Shown here piece by piece: positions 12,190-17,899 of a stretch of 17,899 nucleotides of DNA. How positions within the stretch are numbered: the first letter of the stretch is position 1; each line of letters starts with the position of its first letter. Both the position numbers and the translations under genes were made by a program. The notes under the pieces are model-generated. The model was not told the DNA's origin, ran no database searches, and was given only the letters and a program-made list of their open reading frames with translations. The stretch is from assembly GCA_022449705.1 (NCBI GenBank), contig JAKURS010000013.1, positions 1 through 17,899 of the forward strand, given 5' to 3'. The stretch is from Candidatus Poseidoniia archaeon. Its GTDB lineage: Archaea; Thermoplasmatota; Poseidoniia; MGIII; CG-Epi1.

Positions 12190-13173
12190 CTATACTGCGC
12201 CCGGCGTCGCCGTCGTGGCAGTCCAGCCGTCGCAGGGGGGGCAGTCGCGGGTGAGCGAGTTGCCGTCGCCGTCCGCACCGTCGGTAGTTGCCTCCCAGCT
12301 TTTGGTGTAGCTGAGGGCACCGTGGCTCAGGGTGAGGCTGTCGCCGCCGTCACCCAACCCGTCGCCCAGCGCGCTGTCCTCGACGCCGAAGACGTAGCTG
12401 ACGGAGGGGTAGTCACTGGAGAAGATGGAGGGGCTGGCGGCGATGATGGCGGCGGTGCGCGCCGGGATTGAGAACTGCACTGTTGCATCGCCGATAATCA
12501 GGTCATCCTCGGCTAGGTCACTCAGCTTCCAGCCATGAAGCAGTACCGCCGTGTCGCCCGGGTTGTAGAGCTCGACCCACTCACTGCCGCTGGTCGGCGC
12601 GTACATGATTTCCGTCAGGTAGAGCGTGTCGGACTTAAACGGCGCCTCAAACAGCGATACGCGCAGCTTCGCTGGTACCTCGTCGCCCTCAGCGGTTCGC
12701 AGGAGCAGCAGCCGCTCCTCGGTCACCGAGATGCTGGCGCTATCCAGGTCGCCGCCCCAGAATAAGATCCGTGCGTCGGGCGAGAGCGTGCGCACCTCGA
12801 TTGCCAGCCCGTCGCTGACCCCCAGCTCTTCGCGCAGCCCGCTGTACGGGAACTTCGCCAGCGCTTGACACTTGGCCGCCGAGAGCACGCCATCGGAGGC
12901 GAGCAGCCCCACCGTGGTCCCGTTGCGCAGTTGCGTCTCGCCAGTGCCCCACTCGAGCGCCTCCCACGCCTCGATCCCGGAGGCGTTGCCCGCCGAACCA
13001 ATCAGCTCGCCCAGCACCACCCGCACGGCGGGGTAGCGCTGGTCCTGGCTGTCCAGGTCGATTCCCAGCCGGAACTCCATGGTGGTCGTGAAGGATTGCA
13101 GCAGCAGGATGAAGAGCGTCAGAGCCAGCGTGTACTCGATGACGTGCGTGACGCCCTGTTCGTCATGGCGCAT
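12190..13173 (-). CDS. Pilin-like membrane-anchored protein with lamin-tail domain
   Basis: A 327-residue protein of unknown function. Residues 1-8 are polar (MRHDEQGV) and lead into a hydrophobic segment (about 9-29, THVIEYTLALTLFILLLQSF), the look of an archaeal pilin-like signal anchor. Residues 30-180 are an extracytoplasmic region with an RVVLGELIGSAGN segment (51-63) of the sort seen in archaeal pilin-like proteins. Residues 184-327 form a full lamin-tail (LTD) beta-sandwich: LYLTEIMYAPTSGSEWVELY, then LHGWKLSD, GGDSLTL, and the typical end DGDGNSLTR...GW...ATPGAV. LTDs in prokaryotes occur on secreted proteins and are thought to bind ligands or surfaces. The start at 13173 is fixed by a TGATG overlap with the permease stop. 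It is the last gene of a three-gene operon and likely the exported or surface partner. Confidence 0.75.
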   Translation of the reverse strand: MRHDEQGVTHVIEYTLALTLFILLLQSFTTTMEFRLGIDLDSQDQRYPAVRVVLGELIGSAGNASGIEAWEALEWGTGETQLRNGTTVGLLASDGVLSAAKCQALAKFPYSGLREELGVSDGLAIEVRTLSPDARILFWGGDLDSASISVTEERLLLLRTAEGDEVPAKLRVSLFEAPFKSDTLYLTEIMYAPTSGSEWVELYNPGDTAVLLHGWKLSDLAEDDLIIGDATVQFSIPARTAAIIAASPSIFSSDYPSVSYVFGVEDSALGDGLGDGGDSLTLSHGALSYTKSWEATTDGADGDGNSLTRDCPPCDGWTATTATPGAV

Positions 13174-14660
13174 CAGCGCGCCTCCCGCCGGAACAGCCAT
13201 GTCGCCAGCCGCAGGCAGAGCAGGGGCCATAACGCCAGCGCTGCTGTCACCTGCCAGCCGGAGACCCCCTCGAAGTCGATCGCCAGCGTGCGGTTGGTGA
13301 GCACCCCCACCCCCATCTGGTAGAGGTACCCGGGGTTGAACAGTCCCATGCGGGAGACTATCGCTTGGTAGCGCGGGTCCTGCTCGAAGCCAGCCGTGGT
13401 GACATCAATACCCAGCGCGTAGCCCACACCGAGGAACAGCAGCGGCCAGACCAGCCCCATTAGCAGCCAGACCGCCAGGCCGTAGACGGCGGCTTCGGCG
13501 CCGGTGCGCGCCAGTAGCGCGAAGCAGAGCTGCAGCAGGATGAAGGTGAGAATCATCAGCTGCCCCAGCAGCAGGTACCCCGCGACCGCCGGGATGGTGG
13601 GCGTGTCTCCCCCTTTCAGCATCAGCGCCAGCCCCAGCAGCTGCGCACCCAGCGCCGGCAGGCCGACAGAGAGCCACAAGCCGAGTGCCTTTCCCAGCAC
13701 AATCGCTTCGCGGCCCAGCGGCCGCGCCAGCAATTGCGTCAGCGTGCCGCTGTCGCGTTCGGCGACGAATGCGTCCAGTGAGACGGCAACTGCCGCCAGC
13801 GACGTCACGAAAAAGGTGAACCACGCTAGCTGCCCCAGCGCGTCGTCAGGGCTCTGGACACCACCCAGCAGTGGGCTGGGGTCACTCTGCAGGTCGCCCA
13901 GCAGCCATCCCATCCCGACGATAAACAGCGTGAAGAACAGTGCCAGCACAAACGTGCGCGGCGACCGCAGCCCGCGCCGTGCCTCAAAGCGCGCCAGCCA
14001 CAAAACAGCGCGCATCTCGTCGCGCAGCCCCGGCACTCGCTGCGCCGAGGCCCAGCCGCCCAGCAGCAACGCCGCGACGCTGGCGCCGAAGAACCAGCGG
14101 TCGACCCCGGCGGTGAGCTGGATGTCCCGCGGATCAGCTTCCCACCCTTGCCGCACCAGCGAGACGTTCTGGCCGTCGCTGATGAAATCGGTCGAGTTCC
14201 AGACCATGCGCGCCCGCACGGTCACAATCTCGTTGGCGAAGAACTGCCCCGAGAGGTTGCCGTGGATCAGGATGGGCAGCCCGTCCAGCCGCAGTATGGT
14301 GCTGCCGTAGAGTGACTCTTTGTACACCAGCCCGTCCATTGGCGAGTACTCGCCCGGCAGGATGGTCCCGTTACGCATTACCGAAAAGCGCGGACTGATT
14401 TCGATGGTCCCGCGGAACAGCACAATGTCGCCGTCGCGCGGTGCGGCGGTCTCGCGGTAGAGAAAGGTCCACATCTCGCCGTCGTCGTTCAGTTCGCGCG
14501 ACTCCCAGATGGCAGCCGGGTCGGTCTCGGCGTTCGCCATCCACCAGGTCTGCTGCGCCAGCAGCAGTACCAGCACCGCCAGCAGCGCCGTCGCCAGCGG
14601 CTGCCAGACGCCGAGCGCCTCCCAGCCGTGGTGGAACCGCGCCCGCCAATCCTCAGTCAT
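13173..14660 (-). CDS. ABC-2 type permease with large ectodomain
   Basis: A 495-residue membrane subunit of an ABC exporter. TM1 is at about 22-42. A beta-rich outside domain of about 145 residues follows (43-187), including ILRLDGLPILIHGNLSG and VTVRARMVWNST. TM2 (about 188-205) returns to the cytosol. Residues 220-495 are a classic ABC-2/NosY-like permease with about six hydrophobic segments and the cytosolic coupling motif AERDSGTLTQLLARPLGREA (300-319). The outside domain between TM1 and the permease core is unusual and resembles a small OB-like or nucleoside-free beta barrel, but that is inference. It overlaps the ATPase gene by 8 nt and the LTD gene by 1 nt. The substrate is unknown. 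Confidence 0.83.
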   Translation of the reverse strand: MTEDWRARFHHGWEALGVWQPLATALLAVLVLLLAQQTWWMANAETDPAAIWESRELNDDGEMWTFLYRETAAPRDGDIVLFRGTIEISPRFSVMRNGTILPGEYSPMDGLVYKESLYGSTILRLDGLPILIHGNLSGQFFANEIVTVRARMVWNSTDFISDGQNVSLVRQGWEADPRDIQLTAGVDRWFFGASVAALLLGGWASAQRVPGLRDEMRAVLWLARFEARRGLRSPRTFVLALFFTLFIVGMGWLLGDLQSDPSPLLGGVQSPDDALGQLAWFTFFVTSLAAVAVSLDAFVAERDSGTLTQLLARPLGREAIVLGKALGLWLSVGLPALGAQLLGLALMLKGGDTPTIPAVAGYLLLGQLMILTFILLQLCFALLARTGAEAAVYGLAVWLLMGLVWPLLFLGVGYALGIDVTTAGFEQDPRYQAIVSRMGLFNPGYLYQMGVGVLTNRTLAIDFEGVSGWQVTAALALWPLLCLRLATWLFRREAR

Positions 14661-15606
14661 GCGCCTCCGTCCGCGCCAGGAAAACTTCCTCCAGTGTCGG
14701 TTCGTGTGGCTCGACCGAGTAGAGCTTCAGCCCCAGCCCGACCAGTGCGCTCGCCAGTGCGGAGGTGTCGTCATCGCGCAGCTGCACATCCAGCCGGGTG
14801 TGGCGGCCGTCGGGCGCAGCGCGCACTTCTTGGACCGACGGCAACGCCTCGATGTCTTCCAGGAGCGCCGGTTCGAAGCCGCCAACGCGCAACGTTGCCC
14901 GCAGGCCCGCCTCGCGCACCGTCGCGCGCAGTGCCTCGACCTCGTCCTGCAGCACCAGCCGCCCCCGGTTCAGGATAGCGGCGTGGGTGCAGAGCTGCTG
15001 CATCTCGCTCAGTACATGCGAGCTCATGAAAATCGTCAATCCTTCGCGGTTAAGCTGCCGCAGCAGCTCGCGCAGCGCCGCAACGCCGCGTGGGTCCAGC
15101 CCCGAAGTTGGCTCATCGAGCAGCAGCAGCCGCGGCGCGTGCAGCAGCGCCAGCGCCAGCGCCAGCCGCTTGCGCATTCCGAGCGAGAAGCCACTCACCG
15201 GCCGGTCGTCCTCCCCGCCTAGCCCCAGCCGCTCGAGCAGCTCGTCTGTGCGGCTGTCCAGCTCCTCCGCCTCGAGGCGATGGAAGCCGCCGTAGAAAGC
15301 GAGCGTCTCGCGCGCGGTCAGGTGACCGTGCAGGCCGACCTGCTCCGGCAGGAACCCCAGCGCGTCGCGCCCCTTGGGGCCCACGAGCGGCTCGCCATCG
15401 AGCGTGATGGTGCCGGCATCGGGCTCGAGCAGCCCGGCGATGCAGTTTAGGGTAGTGGTCTTGCCGGCGCCGTTCGGACCGAGAAAGCCGAATATCACGC
15501 CGGTGGGGACCGACAGCTCCAGGTCGCGCAACGCCTCGACATGCGAGACGGTGCGGCCCCAGCGGCGCAGGGGATAGCTCTTCGACACTCCCTTCAGTTC
15601 GAGCAT
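14653..15606 (-). CDS. ABC transporter ATPase subunit
   Basis: A 317-residue ATP-binding subunit that powers the adjacent permease. It has Walker A GPNGAGKTTT (43-52), the Q-loop region FLPEQVGL (85-92), signature FSLGMRKR (140-147, a variant of LSGGQ), Walker B LLLLDEPTSGLDP (160-172) and the H-loop SSH (195-197). Residues 230-317 are an accessory C-terminal domain as in the NosF/CcmA-type exporters, ending EPTLEEVFL. The start ATG at 15606 gives the usual MLELKGVSKSYP; an upstream in-frame start adds 14 unrelated residues and would lie inside the promoter. A TATA-like TTTTATAA lies about 30 nt upstream. It is the first gene of the operon. Confidence 0.93.
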   Translation of the reverse strand: MLELKGVSKSYPLRRWGRTVSHVEALRDLELSVPTGVIFGFLGPNGAGKTTTLNCIAGLLEPDAGTITLDGEPLVGPKGRDALGFLPEQVGLHGHLTARETLAFYGGFHRLEAEELDSRTDELLERLGLGGEDDRPVSGFSLGMRKRLALALALLHAPRLLLLDEPTSGLDPRGVAALRELLRQLNREGLTIFMSSHVLSEMQQLCTHAAILNRGRLVLQDEVEALRATVREAGLRATLRVGGFEPALLEDIEALPSVQEVRAAPDGRHTRLDVQLRDDDTSALASALVGLGLKLYSVEPHEPTLEEVFLARTEAHD

Positions 15607-15629
15607 GTTATTGTTGCACGCTGCCTCGC

Positions 15630-15641
15630 GGTTATAAAACC
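15630..15641. promoter_or_regulatory. Shared TATA-like core of ABC operon and priL
   Basis: The near-palindrome GGTTATAAAACC is the only AT-rich core in the 52-nt divergent gap. Its centre is about 24 nt from the priL GTG and about 30 nt from the ATPase ATG. It could serve as the TATA box in both directions. Confidence 0.5.
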
Positions 15642-15658
15642 GCAGCACCTGCCCCTCT

Positions 15659-17047
15659 GTGAGCGACCTGTGGCGCTACCCCTTCCTGCCAGATGCCCGC
15701 AAGGCGGTGCAGGGGCTGGAGCTGGAAACGCTGCTCGACGACCCGCTCTACGGGGAGGCGCGCACCCTTGCCATCGAGCGCCTGAACGCCGCCATTTCCG
15801 ACAGGCTGGAAGGGTTGGGCGTCCCTGTTGACGCGCGGGACGAGGAGACGTACCTGCTCTCCTTTCTCTTCTCACGCCTGATACTCTCGGCGCAGGCCGA
15901 TTCAAAAGTCATAAACTGGGTGGCGCTGACCGAAGCGCTGAGGGTCGAGGCGACCCTCAACCAGGAGGCGGCAGCCGTTCTGGTGCATATTTCGGGGCAG
16001 TTGGGGGTTCCCGTTAAGTTGGTGGGGGAAAGTTTCCAGGTCGATTACACGGTCTACCTTACCGCCACCAAGAACCTCAGGACTGGCCGGTGGAAATTGG
16101 TCAACCGCGGCGTCGCGGACGGCAAGGTCATGCTTGACCAGCGCACCCTGGTGAGGGTGCTCAGGGAAATAGTCGTCGAGCACCTGCAAGCCCTGCCGGA
16201 ACTCCCGAAAGACCTGGGCCAGAAGGTCCTCGAGCGCTTCAGCCCGGACATGGAGAGCATGCAGGTGATGGCAAAGGAGCGTGAGGAACGCGCCCTGCGC
16301 GAACTCGGCCGGCTGGACTTCGGCAAGGCGCCGCCCTGCTTCGCAAAGCATCTCACAGACCTGCAGGCGGGAGTCAACCTGCCGCATCCGGCGCGCTTCT
16401 TCCTGACAACGTTCCTGACCGCGTTGGGACGGGACCCTGAAGACATTATGGAACTGTATGCCACCGCGCCCGACTTCAAGGAGTCGGTGACGCGGTACCA
16501 GGTCGAGCATATCACCGGCAAAATCTCGGGGACGGAATACGACACGCCTTCGTGCAGCAGCCTCATCAGCCAGGGCGTCTGTCCCGGCGGCAACGCGCTC
16601 TGCCGTGAGATAGTCCATCCGCTCAGTTACTACCGTGTCATGGCCGAGCGCGAGAAATCCGATGAAATAAGGCGTAGGCGACTGGCACAGGCAGCCGGAA
16701 GCGATGACGCAGAGTTCTGGGCGCAATTACCGCTCGACTCTCCCAGCGACGCGCCGCAGCGCTCGCTGGCGGCGGCGCTGGATGCCGATGGGCCTAGCCG
16801 AGTTACCACCCAGGTCGAGCACTTCCGGGGAAGACATACGAAAGTGGACGGCAAATATATTCGTTGGGCCTCGGCGCGGCTGGTGGACGATACAGTCGTA
16901 AAGTCGCTAGAAACCTTGCCGCTGCTGCAGTGGGAGCGGGCGCTGCCGCTGGCGCACGCGAAGGAACGGGGCGAGGCGGTCGAGGTGACGTTGCTGCCGG
17001 TGAAGCTGGGGGAGCAGCGCCGGCTGCACGTACTCGCTGCGGGCTGA
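15659..17047 (+). CDS. priL: DNA primase large subunit with C-terminal extension
   Basis: Non-catalytic large subunit of the archaeal/eukaryotic primase, which partners PriS and regulates initiation and primer length during replication. The N-terminal domain spans about 1-200 (LWRYPFLPDARKAV, LLSFLFSRLILSAQ). The Fe-S domain (about 215-330) has the four expected cysteines Cys227 (APPCFAKHL), Cys299 (PSCSSL), Cys308 (GVCPG) and Cys315 (ALCRE), and HPARFFLTTFL, YQVEHI and IVHPLSYY. Residues 345-462 are an extra region: a Ser/Asp/Pro-rich linker and then a compact domain (HFRGRHTKVDGKYIRWASA, ALPLAHAKERGEAVEVTLLPV) that I do not recognise. At 462 residues it is longer than typical archaeal PriL. 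The GTG start has a TATA-like element 24 nt upstream. PriL identity is secure. Confidence 0.92.
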   Translation: MSDLWRYPFLPDARKAVQGLELETLLDDPLYGEARTLAIERLNAAISDRLEGLGVPVDARDEETYLLSFLFSRLILSAQADSKVINWVALTEALRVEATLNQEAAAVLVHISGQLGVPVKLVGESFQVDYTVYLTATKNLRTGRWKLVNRGVADGKVMLDQRTLVRVLREIVVEHLQALPELPKDLGQKVLERFSPDMESMQVMAKEREERALRELGRLDFGKAPPCFAKHLTDLQAGVNLPHPARFFLTTFLTALGRDPEDIMELYATAPDFKESVTRYQVEHITGKISGTEYDTPSCSSLISQGVCPGGNALCREIVHPLSYYRVMAEREKSDEIRRRRLAQAAGSDDAEFWAQLPLDSPSDAPQRSLAAALDADGPSRVTTQVEHFRGRHTKVDGKYIRWASARLVDDTVVKSLETLPLLQWERALPLAHAKERGEAVEVTLLPVKLGEQRRLHVLAAG

Positions 17048-17053
17048 AAACGC

Positions 17054-17899
17054 TCAGCCGAGCCGAATGCGGCGGCCGCACTGGCAGATGAATTTAGTGC
17101 TCCGGGCCGGTACGGTGTGGATGCGACCGCAGTTGGGGCAGTCTATCTGCCGGTCGTCAGCATGCTCCTCGACCGGGGCCACGTATTCTTGGCAGCGGGG
17201 GCAGAAGTAGTCAGTATCGTATCCCGAATCGGGCCAGTGCTGCAGTGTTGTGCCGTCTTTGGGGCAGTGCAGCTCGCTGGCCGAAGGTGTGCCCTTCGGC
17301 GGCGGTGCGTCTCCCTTCGGCTGCGGTGGTCCCGCCGTTCGCTTCGCCCTCTTGCGTACCTTGCGCGGTTTCTTCTTTGCGACCTTGCGCTTCTTTGCGA
17401 CCTTGCGCGGCTCTGCTGCTTCCGGAGCGGGTGGTGGCGCAGGCGCTTCTCCCTCCTCATCGTCCTCCTCGTCCGCGGTGGCGACCAGCTCGCCCGTCAG
17501 CGAAGCCAGGATTTCCGATTCGGATAGTCCTGACTGGTCATCGTCATCTTCTTCATAATATTCCTCTTCCTCATCTTCTTCCTCCTCATCGGCCATGTCA
17601 CTCCCGATGCCAACCCCTGTCAGCGTCGACTTGAGCGGGTCGTACGCCTCCTTCTGCGGTAACTCGTATTCCTCGGGTTTCAGCACGAAACGCCAGACGC
17701 CGTACGAAACCAGCAGGAGCAGCAGCGCAATCCCCAGAATGGGCAGTAGTGTGTCGAGTGCTGGCAGGCTGGGAAGCTTCAGCTCGAAGATTGTTTCCTC
17801 ATCTCCCGGCTCGATTATGACCCAGAACTGCTGCTTTGAGATGAGCTCCCCGCTCTGGTTGAGGGCAGTGAGGGTGAACTCGATTTGGCCGGTGTAGGC
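17054..17899 (-). CDS. Membrane protein with zinc-ribbon-like C-terminus (5' end off window)
   Basis: The frame is open to the right edge, giving 281 visible residues of a longer protein that I do not recognise as a named family. Residues 1-45 are a beta-rich stretch (AYTGQIEFTLTAL, FWVIIEPGDEETIF) that looks like the end of an extracellular Ig-like or adhesion domain. A transmembrane segment follows at about 52-70 (LLPILGIALLLLLVSYGVW). The cytosolic part has a very acidic block (DEEEEDEEEE, about 103-121), a Pro/Ala linker, a very basic block (about 165-187), and a zinc region with Cys212, 233, 236 and Cys254, 257, 272, 274, suggesting two zinc ribbons. It ends 6 nt from the priL stop, convergent. 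The start is outside the window. Function is unknown; the zinc part could sense or bind nucleic acid or protein. Confidence 0.78.
   Translation of the reverse strand, partial: AYTGQIEFTLTALNQSGELISKQQFWVIIEPGDEETIFELKLPSLPALDTLLPILGIALLLLLVSYGVWRFVLKPEEYELPQKEAYDPLKSTLTGVGIGSDMADEEEEDEEEEYYEEDDDDQSGLSESEILASLTGELVATADEEDDEEGEAPAPPPAPEAAEPRKVAKKRKVAKKKPRKVRKRAKRTAGPPQPKGDAPPPKGTPSASELHCPKDGTTLQHWPDSGYDTDYFCPRCQEYVAPVEEHADDRQIDCPNCGRIHTVPARSTKFICQCGRRIRLG
17373..17408 (-). repeat. Two 18-bp tandem units in the basic linker
   Basis: TTCTTTGCGACCTTGCGC (plus strand) is present twice in direct tandem, identical in both copies. It encodes RKVAKK twice on the minus strand and builds the basic part of the zinc-ribbon membrane protein. 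Confidence 0.8.

Noticed and set aside
13174..13230. Upstream in-frame ATG giving 19 extra residues on the lamin-tail protein
   Set aside because: Those residues lie inside the permease coding region and would precede the pilin-like signal; the TGATG overlap supports the start at 13173.
13504..14310. Plus-strand open frame opposite the ABC permease
   Set aside because: Ser/Pro-rich without motifs and antisense to a clear permease; a shadow frame.

Overview
The window is gene-dense, GC-rich archaeal DNA. The archaeal assignment rests on a replication factor C small subunit, an archaeal-type phosphoglycerate kinase, ribosomal protein eS1 (S3Ae), sn-glycerol-1-phosphate dehydrogenase, the primase large subunit PriL, a DUF6015-like protein, and many start codons preceded by a TATA-like element about 24-27 nt upstream. 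DUF6015 and the general gene style suggest Thermoplasmatota or a relative. This is inference. Marine Group II genomes have been reported to lack a canonical egsA, so its presence here may argue for another lineage.

Left part (1-6160): the 3' end of rfcS; pgk; a tRNA-Thr(CGT) on the opposite strand starting right after the pgk stop; an AT-richer gap with no gene seen; a ceramidase/CREST-type membrane hydrolase; a DUF6015-like protein; a divergent membrane protein of unknown function; and a two-gene operon of a tandem UspA protein and an SLC13/DASS-type transporter joined by an ATGA overlap.

Middle part (6226-12114): eS1 with a C-terminal SAP domain; a CADD-like haem-oxygenase-fold protein with all residues known for self-sacrificial p-aminobenzoate synthesis; egsA for archaeal lipid backbones; a long FKBP-type prolyl isomerase with a lysine-rich repeat tail; cysS; and a divergent Fpg-type DNA glycosylase.

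Right part (12190-17899): a tightly overlapping three-gene operon encoding an ABC ATPase, an ABC-2 permease with a large inserted ectodomain, and a pilin-like membrane-anchored protein ending in a lamin-tail domain. This operon is the best candidate for an undescribed system. Divergent from it is priL with an unusual C-terminal extension. Last is a truncated membrane protein with an acidic linker, a basic linker and two zinc-ribbon-like motifs.

Genes are mostly in divergent or convergent single units. Two divergent pairs (cysS/fpg and ABC ATPase/priL) appear to share one AT-rich core between starts only about 50 bp apart. There is no rRNA, CRISPR array, insertion sequence or prophage. The window looks like chromosomal core with some lineage-specific additions.
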